A stretch of 64,000 nucleotides of DNA, from positions 670,001-734,000 of the forward strand of contig NZ_CP090003.1 of assembly GCF_021390195.1 (NCBI RefSeq). Reading direction: 5' to 3'. This stretch comes from Flagellimonas sp. CMM7 (GTDB taxonomy: Bacteria > Bacteroidota > Bacteroidia > Flavobacteriales > Flavobacteriaceae). Position numbers and translations under genes: made by a program. Every line of letters begins with the position of its first letter. The stretch's first letter is position 1. A model generated the notes under the pieces. It did no database searches and was not told the origin of the DNA. It saw nothing but the letters and a program-made list of their open reading frames with translations. This document shows, one piece after another, positions 25,204 to 34,980 of the stretch.

Positions 25204-26709
25204 ATGTTCACAATCAAAAGAATTCTATTTTTATTTACCATAACCTCTTGTTTTTCAGTTTTCTCCCAAGATTCTATTGCTGTTAAATCAGAAGTGAATG
25301 ATGCTATAAAAGAACTAAAGGATTTTGTTTCCATTCCAAATGATGCACTTAGCGCAGATGATATTGATGATAATATCTTTTGGTTAAAGAAAAAGTTTGG
25401 TGAACGAGGATTTAATAGTACGGTATTGGAAACTGAGAACTTACCACTTTTCTTCGCCGCCTTGCCGATGGAAGACTCCAAACCCACCATGCTTATATAT
25501 ATGCATTTGGATGGCCAATCCGTGGACCCTTCAAAATGGAATCAACCCAATCCATACGAAACTGTTTTGAAAAAACCAGTTGAAGACGGTTATGAAACCA
25601 TTTCCTTTGATGTTTTAGAGGAAGGCATTAACTACGACTGGAGACTCTTTGGTCGTTCAACCTCTGATGATAAGGGACCTATAGTCATGTTTTTGAATGC
25701 GATTGACCTGCTTAAAAAAGATAACAAGGAGATTCCCTTCAATATCAAAGTGATTTTGGATGGTGAAGAAGAAAAAAGCAGCAAACCATTACCAAAGGCT
25801 GTAAAACAATATAGAGAATTGCTTGAGGCGGATTTTTTGGTCATAAACGACGGGCCCGTGCATCCTTCAGGAGATCCAACAGTAGTATATGGCTGTCGCG
25901 GCATCACTTCTTTGACTCTCACCTCATATGGTCCAATAACGCCACAACACAGCGGACATTATGGAAACTATGCTCCAAATCCAGGGTTTCAACTTGCCCA
26001 ATTATTGGCCAGTATGAAAGACAAGGAGGGTCGTGTAATTATTCCAGGATATTACAACGGTATTACTTTGGATGACACTGTTCAGGAAGTTTTAAAAAGT
26101 GTACCTGACAGTGATACTGAAATTTCGAAAAAACTTCAGTTTAAATCCGCTGAAAAAGTTGGTGGTTTCTATCAGGAAGCTTTGCAATATCCCTCTTTGA
26201 ATATTAGAGGTTTAGGTTCTGGTTGGGTCGGAAAAAAAGCACGAACCATAGTACCAGAAAGTGCAACAGCTGAACTTGATCTGCGTTTGGTCCCTGAAAG
26301 TGATGGAGCCCGTTTAAAGAAACTGGTGAAAGACCATATTACCAAACAAGGATTTCATGTCTTGGACCATATTCCATCTAAAGAAGAACGTATGACCCAT
26401 GATAAAATCATCACAGTAACCGAAGGTAGTGTTACGGACGCTTTCCGCACCAATTTGGACAATTCTTATGGAAATTTTTTAGTCGAAACCCTAAAGGCAT
26501 CTTTTCAAAAAGAGGTGGTCCGTATTAGAATCATGGGAGGAACCGTTCCCATAGCGCCTTTTATCAATGAATTGAAGATTCCTGCATTTATTGTTCCAAT
26601 GGTAAATGCGGACAATAATCAACATAGCCCTAACGAGAATTTAAAAATTGGGCAGTTGGCTTATGGAATTAGAGCATTTTATAACATCATTTCTACGCCA
26701 ACCAATTAA
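25204..26709 (+). CDS. exported M20 family metallopeptidase
   Basis: This is a zinc aminoacylase/carboxypeptidase of family M20. The signal peptide ends around SVFSQ. Metal ligands are visible in LIYMHLDGQSVDP (HxD, ~residue 99), GRSTSDDKGPIV (~residue 152), LDGEEEKSS (~residue 189) and a C-terminal NQHSPNENL. The 501 residues include the usual dimerisation domain. It probably hydrolyses dipeptides or N-acyl amino acids outside the cytoplasm. It lies 21 bases after trpA and may be read through from the trp operon. Confidence 0.88.
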   Translation: MFTIKRILFLFTITSCFSVFSQDSIAVKSEVNDAIKELKDFVSIPNDALSADDIDDNIFWLKKKFGERGFNSTVLETENLPLFFAALPMEDSKPTMLIYMHLDGQSVDPSKWNQPNPYETVLKKPVEDGYETISFDVLEEGINYDWRLFGRSTSDDKGPIVMFLNAIDLLKKDNKEIPFNIKVILDGEEEKSSKPLPKAVKQYRELLEADFLVINDGPVHPSGDPTVVYGCRGITSLTLTSYGPITPQHSGHYGNYAPNPGFQLAQLLASMKDKEGRVIIPGYYNGITLDDTVQEVLKSVPDSDTEISKKLQFKSAEKVGGFYQEALQYPSLNIRGLGSGWVGKKARTIVPESATAELDLRLVPESDGARLKKLVKDHITKQGFHVLDHIPSKEERMTHDKIITVTEGSVTDAFRTNLDNSYGNFLVETLKASFQKEVVRIRIMGGTVPIAPFINELKIPAFIVPMVNADNNQHSPNENLKIGQLAYGIRAFYNIISTPTN

Positions 26710-26856
26710 TCATCAAATTCTATATTTCAGTCTACAAACGGCAATTAACTTCGATGTATAAAAAACTGGTTTCTATAAAAATCATTAAAATCATGATTTT
26801 GTCCCTATAAGAAGGTCGTACATCTCTATTTTTCTTTATAAACCTGTAGGTGAAAT

Positions 26857-26864
26857 TAACTTTG
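26857..26864 (+). promoter_or_regulatory. promoter -7 element of the receiver gene
   Basis: The motif TAACTTTG matches the TAnnTTTG consensus and predicts a start of transcription near 26870. The in-frame ATG at 26850 would then be untranscribed, which favours the ATG at 26889 as the true start. Confidence 0.55.
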
Positions 26865-26888
26865 AATCAACATATTTACCTACTTACT

Positions 26889-27314
26889 ATGAAATACTCA
26901 ACTATTGTAATTGATGATTCATCAATTCAGCGTTTAGCTACATCCGTTTTGGTAAAGAATCATCCAAATCTAGAATTAATTGGTTCTTATGGGAATCCTT
27001 ACGAAGCAATTAAAGCCATTTATGATCAAAAAGTAGATATTGTTTTCCTTGATGTCTTGATGGAGAATGTTGATGCTTTTGAATTGCTTGACAACATTGA
27101 AATCAATTCGGCTATCGTTTTGAACTCCACATGGGAAAATTTTGCAGAGAAGGCCTTTGATTATGGAATAAATGATTTTTTATTGAAACCGATGCCTAAA
27201 AAGAGATTCGATATTGCAATTGATAAAATTATTAAACAAATTGAACAAAAGAAGGTCAAGCAAATTAAAACCTTTCCTTTTTCAGAATTGCTTTCTAACT
27301 TTAATCTTAACTAA
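26889..27314 (+). CDS. stand-alone response regulator receiver protein
   Basis: This single CheY-like receiver domain has about 141 residues and no output domain. Acidic pocket residues are in TIVIDDSS, the phospho-acceptor aspartate in IVFLDVLMENVD, and the lysine in DFLLKPMPKKRF. The spacing is like the receivers of LytTR regulators, but no LytTR domain follows. I start it at 26889 because a -7 promoter element lies downstream of the earlier ATG at 26850. No kinase gene is adjacent. It converges on the next gene, with seven bases between stops. Confidence 0.82.
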   Translation: MKYSTIVIDDSSIQRLATSVLVKNHPNLELIGSYGNPYEAIKAIYDQKVDIVFLDVLMENVDAFELLDNIEINSAIVLNSTWENFAEKAFDYGINDFLLKPMPKKRFDIAIDKIIKQIEQKKVKQIKTFPFSELLSNFNLN

Positions 27315-27321
27315 GGTCTAC

Positions 27322-28011
27322 TTAGAAAAACTCTTTATACTGCATTACCCTAAAATCCAGCGTGTTAAATTTGGGGTTTCTACTTTTTAGATCTTTATAG
27401 GTTTGTAGACTCCCAACTGCCCTGTTGGCAGCCCCAGATGGCGCAGTCAACGATACCGTTTTTACAATTCTGGACTTCTCAGTTCCGTTCATTGAGCTAG
27501 GCAGCATAAACTGATGTACTCTCGGTACCTCACCAGAAACAACTTCTAATTGTAATCCATATTCTTTCAACTGTCTTCTAAAAAAATATTCAGGACCATT
27601 CTTGCTGTTTCCTCCAGTGAACAAGAGTGTGTCCACATTTGTATACTTCTGCAAATACATTATCAAATCTCTAAGTTTTGCATTTTGCATACCAAGATCA
27701 GATGCATCAATTTTATGTCTTTCTGCACTGCCCACAATATCGCAAACACCTATTTTCCTTTTCAACAAGAACTTTTTACGCTGCTCCGCAGCTTCAGCAG
27801 TAGTCTCATACTTAAGGTTTAAATCAAAAATTCTGTCTAAAATAGGCCAGAGCATTCCATTTCTGCTACCATAACAAAAGTCAACATCGTCTTCTTTCAA
27901 CTCACCTGTAGTAAACCTTGGGGGTGGTAAGGTACCTACAATCAATTTTGTTGCCTCTGGAAAAAGAAATGGCTCGTAAGGATGGGTATGAACAAACAGT
28001 TTTGAGCTCAA
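27322..28011 (-). CDS. uracil-DNA glycosylase family-like protein
   Basis: This 229-residue protein has the look of the uracil-DNA-glycosylase superfamily. A first motif reads LIVGTLPPPR (~residue 24), followed by FCYGSRNGMLWPILD (resembling the MUG/TDG strand-helix), GVCDIVGSAERHK and a C-terminal MLPSSMNGTE loop, which resembles the second active-site motif. Activity on damaged bases is inference. It may be the terminal gene after ppc on this strand, 48 bases away. Confidence 0.68.
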   Translation of the reverse strand: MSSKLFVHTHPYEPFLFPEATKLIVGTLPPPRFTTGELKEDDVDFCYGSRNGMLWPILDRIFDLNLKYETTAEAAEQRKKFLLKRKIGVCDIVGSAERHKIDASDLGMQNAKLRDLIMYLQKYTNVDTLLFTGGNSKNGPEYFFRRQLKEYGLQLEVVSGEVPRVHQFMLPSSMNGTEKSRIVKTVSLTAPSGAANRAVGSLQTYKDLKSRNPKFNTLDFRVMQYKEFF

Positions 28012-28059
28012 GATTACAAATTGTTATTAAATCTATTTTCAAACTTAATGGTTTAAATC

Positions 28060-30615
28060 TTAAGCTGAATTTCTACTAGCATTAATGTTTCCGTACAACG
28101 ACCTTGTAACTATTTTTTCATACAATTCTTTGTATTCCGAATTCTGGGTAATATGATACAGCGCGTTTTGTTGAATGACCAATAACGGAAGTACAATCTT
28201 TTCTCGAATCTTTACGGATTCTCTCGAAACCGCTTCGTCTTCCATTAAAATTTTATGCCCAGAAATCTGTAAAAGCATCTTTTTTGAAAGTTGGTATTCA
28301 TCATGGAGTATATTCCAGAATTCTCCAAATTCTGAATCCTCTTTCATATAACTGGTCAACTCAAAATTGGTCTTTGCCAACGACATCATACTGTTCATCA
28401 TCAATGCTCTAAAGAACGGTACTTCTTTAAACAGTTTTTTCACGTCTTCCAATCTTCCTTGTTGTCTAAAAGCCTCTATCGCTGAGCCTAAACCAAAATA
28501 GCCTGGTACATTTTGTTTTAATTGGCTCCAAGATCCTACAAACGAAATCGCCCGTAAATCCGAAAGTTCCAATTGTTTTTTGCTACCTCGTTTTCCAGGG
28601 CGGCTACCAATATTAGCTTTGGTATAATATTTCAATGTGCTCCTGTTCTCTAAATATGGGATGAATTTTTCGTGCTTTTTTAAGGCATCGTACTTGTCAA
28701 AACTTAATTCTGACAACTCTTCTATCAACTTTCGCTCATTAGCAGAAATCACATGTTCTTTGCCATAGAGATTATTGCTCAACCCAGCGGTGAGCAACTG
28801 TTCCGCGTTGTGAATAAACTGTTCCTTAGTACCATATGTACTTGTAATGGTCTGACCCTGAATGGTAAGCTGTATTTCGTGATTTGCCACATCTTTGGTC
28901 TGCGCAGCATAAAAACGATGCGTTTTACCACCTCCTCTTGCTGGTGGTCCTCCCCTACCATCAAAAAACATGGCCTTTATACCATTCTTCTTACAGACCT
29001 TGCTCAAGGTTTCTTTTGTTTTTAAAATGGACCAGTTAGCTTTTAGATAGCCTCCGTCTTTAGTACCATCTGAAAAACCGAGCATAATGGTATGATCATT
29101 TCCTCTGCGCTCTAAATGTTCTCGATAGCTGGGAATATTAAAAAGGGTTTGCATTACCTCTTCAGAAGCATCCATGCCTTTCATTGTTTCAAAAAGTGGG
29201 ACAATATCAAAAGTAATCTCCTTTTCTTCCCAACCACACCATCTAAACAATCCAAATACAAAAAGAACGGAAAAAATATCCTCTGAATTACTGATGATGT
29301 ATCGATTGCATCCATCTTCACCGTTGTTGTTCTGTATGCTTTTTAATTGCTGAATATTAATCAGGGTATCTTTTACAATATCTTCATCAAAATCGGCAGG
29401 ATTAAGTGCCAAATCTTTTTTAAGAAGCCATTCCAACAATTCTTCTTTGCTCAATTCTTCAAGATGATCTTTAATGGCTCCATTCTTTTTAAGAACGGTC
29501 TCAACCGTTAAATAATGCTTACTATGGTCTTGACGAATATCCAAGGTTGCAAAATGCGTTTTAAAAATATGTACTCTATCTATTAGGTTATTCAAATCAT
29601 CTAAATACAGGCCATGATAATCCGTGGTTAATTTCTCCCGGATTTTAATAAGTGATTCTATTATTTCTGGATAACCAATAACGAACTTGGCATCAAACAT
29701 AGCCCTGTACAACTTATTGTTCAACTCTGTTAAATCTTGTTGCAAACCCTTGAATGTCAATTTTTTGCGCAATGCCTTTAGTTCATTGTAGTAACACTTC
29801 ATTAGTGTTAGCCTAAGCTCATCTGCTACTTGCCTAGTGATTTCAGCTGTTACAAAAGGATTTCCATCGCGATCTCCTCCTGGCCAAAAGCCTAATTTCA
29901 TAATGTTGTAGTTGGAAAAATCTTCAGCTCTAATATTGCTTTTTACATACTGAAACAATTCACCAATAGCATCATAATAGGTATGTCGTAAAATGTAGAT
30001 GATATTTTTTGCCTCATCCAAAGGTGTAGGTTTTTTGGCATTTATCAGAGAGGTCAACCCTAACTGTTGAAGCGTAACATCAATTTCATTGACTTCATCC
30101 TCATTGATCAACGACTGCATTTTTGAAATAATGTCCAGCACCGCCGGAGTGTAGAATTGGGTAGGGTGCGCTGTAAGTACAATTCTTGCACTAAATGTTG
30201 ACAATTTCTTGGCTATTTTATCCCAGTTCTTGCTTTGATCTACTAATTCAAAATAGTCTTTAATGGAAAGGGAATTGCTATATTCTTGCAATTTAGAAAA
30301 AGCGGAATCCTCAACACTATCATAAAGGACTACCTGACGCTCAACGTATTGGATAATTCTAAACATAAAATCCAATCTCTCTCTTTCGTCTTTGATATCT
30401 ACAAAATTTGTAAAAAATATTTCTAAAATTTCTTGGGGCGTCTTTCCCTCTTTTAAACCTTTTTCACATTGGTCGAACAATAGTGGAACCAACATCACCA
30501 CATTCTCGATATGCCGATAGGGCAATGTTAGAAATAGGCTATTATAAATATTGAATTTATTGGTTACCGATTTTTTAAACTCTTCTAAACGCTTTGCTTG
30601 TAGTACTGAATTCAT
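28060..30615 (-). CDS. ppc: phosphoenolpyruvate carboxylase
   Basis: This enzyme carboxylates PEP with bicarbonate to oxaloacetate, replenishing the TCA cycle. The catalytic histidine region reads VLTAHPTQF (~residue 147), followed by GFWPGGDRDGNPFVTAEIT (~residue 242) and the PEP loop MFFDGRGGPPARGGGKTHRF. The loop and the C-terminus (ending NASRNSA) differ from the E. coli type (GRGGxxGRGGxP and RNTG). I read this as the Bacteroidota subfamily. The 851 residues are slightly short for the family. Loss of the canonical terminus could alter allosteric regulation. Confidence 0.93.
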   Translation of the reverse strand: MNSVLQAKRLEEFKKSVTNKFNIYNSLFLTLPYRHIENVVMLVPLLFDQCEKGLKEGKTPQEILEIFFTNFVDIKDERERLDFMFRIIQYVERQVVLYDSVEDSAFSKLQEYSNSLSIKDYFELVDQSKNWDKIAKKLSTFSARIVLTAHPTQFYTPAVLDIISKMQSLINEDEVNEIDVTLQQLGLTSLINAKKPTPLDEAKNIIYILRHTYYDAIGELFQYVKSNIRAEDFSNYNIMKLGFWPGGDRDGNPFVTAEITRQVADELRLTLMKCYYNELKALRKKLTFKGLQQDLTELNNKLYRAMFDAKFVIGYPEIIESLIKIREKLTTDYHGLYLDDLNNLIDRVHIFKTHFATLDIRQDHSKHYLTVETVLKKNGAIKDHLEELSKEELLEWLLKKDLALNPADFDEDIVKDTLINIQQLKSIQNNNGEDGCNRYIISNSEDIFSVLFVFGLFRWCGWEEKEITFDIVPLFETMKGMDASEEVMQTLFNIPSYREHLERRGNDHTIMLGFSDGTKDGGYLKANWSILKTKETLSKVCKKNGIKAMFFDGRGGPPARGGGKTHRFYAAQTKDVANHEIQLTIQGQTITSTYGTKEQFIHNAEQLLTAGLSNNLYGKEHVISANERKLIEELSELSFDKYDALKKHEKFIPYLENRSTLKYYTKANIGSRPGKRGSKKQLELSDLRAISFVGSWSQLKQNVPGYFGLGSAIEAFRQQGRLEDVKKLFKEVPFFRALMMNSMMSLAKTNFELTSYMKEDSEFGEFWNILHDEYQLSKKMLLQISGHKILMEDEAVSRESVKIREKIVLPLLVIQQNALYHITQNSEYKELYEKIVTRSLYGNINASRNSA

Positions 30616-30766
30616 CAGTGGAATGTGTTTCTAGGTTAGTTTTAAAAGGTCAAAGATCGTGATAAAAGTCAAAATTAACGACCTATTTTATCTACATCAC
30701 AATTTAAAGCGTGACGGGGCATAAACCTAACATCTTTTCAAAAAACATGAGAACAGTAGGTAAAAA

Positions 30767-31528
30767 CTACCTTATAAAAACAGGTTGGTTTTCTTTTAAG
30801 GTATGTTCTGCACTAAACACATAGCTGTCATAATCAAAACCCTTAAGTTCATCCAACGTCTGTGCATTGGTATCCAATATATAGCGAACCATTGAGCCTC
30901 GAGCTTTTTTAGCGAAAAAACTGATGACTTTTAGCTTGTCATTTTTCCAGTCTTTAAAAATTGGTGTTATTACAGGAACCTTAAGTTTCTTTTCATCCAC
31001 CGCTCCAAAGTATTCGTTACTAGCTAAGTTGATGAACAACTCTCCATCTTCTAGTTCTGAATTTAAATGTTCGGTTAATGGTTTGCGCCAAAACTCATAG
31101 AGGTTCTTTTTACGAGCCACTTTTAATTGAGTACCCATTTCTAGACGATAGGGCTGCATTAAATCCAAAGGCTTTAAAACTCCATAAAGTCCAGATAAAA
31201 TACGAAGTGTATCTTGAAGTTCATCCAACTTATTCTCAGGAATGGTATATGCATCCAAGCCTTGATAAACATCCCCATTGAATGAAAATACGGCAGGTCT
31301 TGAATTTTCCGGGGTGAACGGAGTTGAAAATTGTTGGTTTCTTTGCCAGTTGAGCTCTGCTAGATTAGCAGATATGGACATAAGCTTGGACAATGCTTTT
31401 GGTTTCTTCTTGACCAAAACACTGTTCAACTTTTTAGATTGTTCCAAAAACTCAGGCTGACTGTATTTTGATGTAGGCAGCGTTGTTTCAAAATCTAGCG
31501 ATTTGGCTGGTGAAATAACAATTTTCAT
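30767..31528 (-). CDS. yaaA: YaaA/DUF328 peroxide-stress protein
   Basis: This is a 253-residue YaaA family protein, which in E. coli limits free iron during hydrogen peroxide stress and binds DNA. Family landmarks are the start [23 protein letters not shown] (~residue 88), [25 protein letters not shown] (split over ~107-131), NLASNEYF and [13 protein letters not shown] (~residue 205). It is monocistronic. Confidence 0.93.
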   Translation of the reverse strand: MKIVISPAKSLDFETTLPTSKYSQPEFLEQSKKLNSVLVKKKPKALSKLMSISANLAELNWQRNQQFSTPFTPENSRPAVFSFNGDVYQGLDAYTIPENKLDELQDTLRILSGLYGVLKPLDLMQPYRLEMGTQLKVARKKNLYEFWRKPLTEHLNSELEDGELFINLASNEYFGAVDEKKLKVPVITPIFKDWKNDKLKVISFFAKKARGSMVRYILDTNAQTLDELKGFDYDSYVFSAEHTLKENQPVFIR

Positions 31529-31620
31529 GGAAAACTAATTTTTAGTAAAAATAAAGAGAAAATGGTTTTTTAAACCATAAGTATAACAGGTGTTTTCAAT
31601 TCTTCAATTGAAGAAAACTA

Positions 31621-32646
31621 TTATTCACTATGCTTTGTATAATTCCTCCATTTTTCAATACAACTAACCATATCTTCGGGCAGTTCAGAGTTAAATTTCA
31701 TAAACTCTCCCGTTTTTGGATGTTTAAAGCCTAAAGTTTTGGCATGAAGAGCTTGTCTTGGCAGAATTTTAAAGGAATTTTCCACAAACTGTTTGTATTT
31801 AGTAAAAGTGGTGCCTTTTAAAATTTTATTACCTCCATAACGCTCATCATTAAATAATGTATGCCCTATATGTTTCATATGAACACGAATCTGATGTGTC
31901 CTGCCAGTTTCCAGTCGGCACGAAACCAAAGTAATATAGCCCAATCGCTCAACAACCTTGTAATGTGTAACGGCCTCTTTTCCTTGATCACCATCAGGAA
32001 AAACAATCATTTGCAGCCGATTTTTTGGGTTTCTGGCAATATGTCCTTCAACCGTTCCTTCCTCTTCTTTCAAATTGCCCCAAACCAGTGCCAAATACTC
32101 TCGCTCACTGCTTTTCTCAAAAAACTGCTTTGCCAAATGGGTCATAGCGGCTTCCGTTTTGGCAATTACTAAAAGACCGGAGGTATCTTTGTCTATGCGG
32201 TGAACCAATCCAGGTCGTTCGGAACTGTTCTTAGGTAAGTTGTCAAAATGATGAACCAAAGCATTAATTAAGGTTCCTGAATAATTACCGTGACCAGGAT
32301 GAACCACCATTCCAGCGGGTTTATTAACCACAAGGAGTGTTTCATCTTCATAAACAATATCCAACGGAATATCTTCAGGTGTCAACAGAAACTCGTAAGG
32401 AGGGTGTTCAAATAGAACTTTTACCTCATCACCTGCTTTTACCTTGTAGTTTTGTTTTACTAAAGTATCATTTACCCAAATATGCCCTTGTTTGGCTGCT
32501 TGCTGAATCTTATTTCGAGTAGCATTTTCTATAAAATTCATCAGAAATTTGTCCACCCTTAAGGGCTCTTGCCCCTTGGAGGCTACAAACTTGTGGTGTT
32601 CAAAAAGGTCATCCTGTGAAAGCTCGGTATTTTCTGAAGTATCCAT
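31621..32646 (-). CDS. rluD: RluA-family 23S rRNA pseudouridine synthase
   Basis: This is a pseudouridine synthase with an N-terminal S4 RNA-binding domain (~residues 26-85, RVDKFLMNFIENATRNKIQQ) and the catalytic motif GLVHRIDKDTSGLLVIAKT (~residue 145), whose Asp attacks the uridine. KPAGMVVHPGHGN and TGRTHQIRVHMKHIGHTLFND are also intact. The 341 residues and the S4 domain point to RluD-type modification of helix 69, though RluC/RluD cannot be fully separated by eye. It starts two bases after the PASTA gene. Confidence 0.9.
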   Translation of the reverse strand: MDTSENTELSQDDLFEHHKFVASKGQEPLRVDKFLMNFIENATRNKIQQAAKQGHIWVNDTLVKQNYKVKAGDEVKVLFEHPPYEFLLTPEDIPLDIVYEDETLLVVNKPAGMVVHPGHGNYSGTLINALVHHFDNLPKNSSERPGLVHRIDKDTSGLLVIAKTEAAMTHLAKQFFEKSSEREYLALVWGNLKEEEGTVEGHIARNPKNRLQMIVFPDGDQGKEAVTHYKVVERLGYITLVSCRLETGRTHQIRVHMKHIGHTLFNDERYGGNKILKGTTFTKYKQFVENSFKILPRQALHAKTLGFKHPKTGEFMKFNSELPEDMVSCIEKWRNYTKHSE

Positions 32647-32648
32647 AA

Positions 32649-33236
32649 TTATTGGGAATCTGCCTGTACGCGAGCACTCCCAGGAATTGTTCCATTACCA
32701 CAAATCAGCTCTATTTTTGATGTCTTGGGTAATTTATCACCAGGTTTCAAGTATTTCCCTTTGTGCTTCATTCTATAAACCATATCCCTTCCCAACTCAT
32801 CTATATAGGTCACACGTTGCACGTCCAATCCTACTGCTCTTAACATAGATGCAGCATTACGTTGGGTAACTTGAATAATATCTGGAACCGTTACTTTTTT
32901 ATATCCTGAAGGGTTCACGGTAAAGTAAATTTTTCGGTTGGACTTTACTTTATTACCCGCCGGTGGGTCTTGATCCAAAATAGAAAACCTAGGGTAATCT
33001 GGATTATAATTGGAAGAGTCTAAAACCTGATAGCGAAGTCCCGCATTTTCTACGGATTTGCGCATTTCAGTAACAGACATTTTTGAGAAATCCGGAACCT
33101 CAACAAACTCTCCATGATTTGTAGAACCCTTTAACCACTGTAGCACCAAAAAGCAAAAGAGGACAACAGAAACCAAGGCCAACCCTATTTGGATTAAGAA
33201 AATCTTACTTTTTAAAAAACTCAAAAAATGTTTCAT
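32649..33236 (-). CDS. membrane-anchored PASTA domain protein
   Basis: This 195-residue protein has one transmembrane helix at about residues 13-34 followed by tandem PASTA-type repeats (VEVPDFSKMSVTEMRKSVEN and VTVPDIIQVTQRNAASMLRA). PASTA domains bind muropeptides or beta-lactams in other proteins. Here there is no kinase or penicillin-binding domain. Its pairing with rluD and with ddl divergently upstream is common in Flavobacteriia. Function is unknown beyond a likely cell-wall link. Confidence 0.85.
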   Translation of the reverse strand: MKHFLSFLKSKIFLIQIGLALVSVVLFCFLVLQWLKGSTNHGEFVEVPDFSKMSVTEMRKSVENAGLRYQVLDSSNYNPDYPRFSILDQDPPAGNKVKSNRKIYFTVNPSGYKKVTVPDIIQVTQRNAASMLRAVGLDVQRVTYIDELGRDMVYRMKHKGKYLKPGDKLPKTSKIELICGNGTIPGSARVQADSQ

Positions 33237-33254
33237 GCATATGCCTTATCTAAA

Positions 33255-33262
33255 CAAATATA
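33255..33262 (-). promoter_or_regulatory. promoter -7 element of the PASTA-rluD operon
   Basis: On the minus strand the site reads TATATTTG, 18 bases before the PASTA start codon, predicting a very short 5' leader. No clear -33 box is visible. Confidence 0.5.
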
Positions 33263-33312
33263 GGAAAGCCAGTCCTTTTTTCTTTACTTTGACATAGTGA
33301 TTCGACAAGCTG

Positions 33313-34287
33313 ATGAAAAAAAACATTGCCATCATTATGGGTGGTTACTCTAGTGAATATGAAATTTCAATTAAAAGCGGTAACGTGGTGTATCAGTATT
33401 TGGATAAAACAGCCTACAATCCGTACCGTATCATCATCACAACTGAAAAATGGGTTTATCTAGATGAAGACAATACGGAATTCCCAGTAGACAAGTCGGA
33501 TTTTAGTGTTACACTGAAAGATAAAACCGTTCATTTTGATTGTGTTTTTAATGCTATCCATGGATCTCCCGGAGAAGATGGCCTATTGCAAGCATATTTT
33601 GAGTTATTGAACATACCGCAAACATCATGTGACCATTATCAGGCAGCACTAACGTTTAACAAGAGAGATTTGTTAAGCGCACTTAAACCATACGGAATAC
33701 ATTGTGCCACATCTTTCTATTTAAATTTAGGGGATACCATTGATACAGATGCAATTGTGGACAAGGTAGGTCTTCCATGCTTTGTAAAAGCCAATAGGGC
33801 CGGCAGTAGTTATGGTATTAGCAAAGTACATGAAAAAGGTCATCTAGATGAAGCCATTACAAATGCTTTTAAGGAGGACAATGAGATAATTATTGAATCT
33901 TTTTTAGATGGAACAGAAGTGTCCGTAGGGGTTGTTACCTATAAAAATGAAGTCAAGGTACTCCCTATAACTGAGATCGTCACGGAAAACGATTTTTTTG
34001 ATTATGAGGCAAAGTATGAAGGAAAATCACAAGAAATAACACCTGCAAGAATTTCTAAAGTACAGGAAGAACGTGTTAGAAAATGGGCTGAGTACATTTA
34101 TAAAGCTCTTGGGTTAAAAGGTTATACGCGTAGCGAATTCATCTTTATAAAAGATGAACCCTATCTTTTAGAAGTCAATACTACGCCAGGTCTTACCGAG
34201 GAAAGTATTCTACCCCAACAAGCCAATGCATTGGGAATATCTTTAGAGGAACTATTTGGCAGTGCTATAGAAGAAACATTACGATAG
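33313..34287 (+). CDS. ddl: D-alanine--D-alanine ligase
   Basis: This ATP-grasp ligase joins two D-alanines for peptidoglycan. Typical features are the glycine-rich start IAIIMGGYSSEYEISIKSG, FNAIHGSPGEDGLLQAYFELL (~residue 79, split by position), FVKANRAGSSYGISKV (~residue 157), the ATP-lid region and the C-terminal EVNTTPGLTEESILPQQA (~residue 291). The 324 residues are normal. It diverges from the PASTA-rluD operon and precedes coaD by 32 bases. Confidence 0.95.
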   Translation: MKKNIAIIMGGYSSEYEISIKSGNVVYQYLDKTAYNPYRIIITTEKWVYLDEDNTEFPVDKSDFSVTLKDKTVHFDCVFNAIHGSPGEDGLLQAYFELLNIPQTSCDHYQAALTFNKRDLLSALKPYGIHCATSFYLNLGDTIDTDAIVDKVGLPCFVKANRAGSSYGISKVHEKGHLDEAITNAFKEDNEIIIESFLDGTEVSVGVVTYKNEVKVLPITEIVTENDFFDYEAKYEGKSQEITPARISKVQEERVRKWAEYIYKALGLKGYTRSEFIFIKDEPYLLEVNTTPGLTEESILPQQANALGISLEELFGSAIEETLR

Positions 34288-34319
34288 AAAATCTGTATTT
34301 TAAAAAAAACTTTCCGAAC

Positions 34320-34778
34320 ATGAGACGCGCCATATTTCCAGGTTCTTTTGACCCATTGACTTTAGGCCACTATGATATCATAAAAAGAGGGATAACCCTA
34401 TTTGATGAGCTGGTAATTGCAATAGGTATAAATTCGGATAAAAAGTATATGTTCTCTTTGGAAGAACGAACAAAGTTTATTGAAGAAGCCTTTAAGGATG
34501 AACCAAAAATAAAAGTGGTCACCTACGAAGGCCTTACGGTGGATTTTTGCAAAAAAGTAGATGCCGATTTCATTTTAAGAGGGTTGAGAAATCCTGGGGA
34601 TTTTGAGTTTGAAAAGGCTATTGCCCATACCAATAGAAAACTCTCCGAAATTGAAACGGTATTCCTTTTGACCTCTTCGGGTAAATCCTATATCAGTTCA
34701 TCCATTGTAAGAGATGTTATCAGAAACGGTGGAGATTATACTGGTTTGGTGCCAGACACCGTAGTATTTAAGTCCTAG
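34320..34778 (+). CDS. coaD: phosphopantetheine adenylyltransferase
   Basis: This enzyme makes dephospho-CoA from phosphopantetheine and ATP. It has FPGSFDPLTLGHYDII with the nucleotidyltransferase (T/H)xGH motif, LRGLRNPGDFEFE (~residue 88) and YISSSIVRDVIRNGGD (~residue 124), corresponding to ISSTxxR. The 152 residues are standard. It probably forms a unit with ddl. The 202-base gap after it contains a 14-bp palindrome but no supported gene. Confidence 0.96.
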   Translation: MRRAIFPGSFDPLTLGHYDIIKRGITLFDELVIAIGINSDKKYMFSLEERTKFIEEAFKDEPKIKVVTYEGLTVDFCKKVDADFILRGLRNPGDFEFEKAIAHTNRKLSEIETVFLLTSSGKSYISSSIVRDVIRNGGDYTGLVPDTVVFKS

Positions 34779-34980
34779 TTTCCAATTGCAGGACCCTTAA
34801 TCTTGTAACATGTAGTAAATCAGAAACTCTCTGCCTTCCACCTTCCAAACTTCTCGTTTCACATAAGAAACAACATATTTCTAGTAGTTCACAACAATTA
34901 ATGAGCAAAGAAAGGTAATACATATATTTTAGTAAGAAATTTCTTATAGTTTCAAATAACCCCCAAATCTGAACCCTATT

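Noticed and set aside
34933..34946. A 14-bp palindrome TAAGAAATTTCTTA upstream of the PAS histidine kinase
   Set aside because: It is perfect but purely AT-rich apart from one GC pair per arm, so it can easily arise by chance here; no second copy was found.
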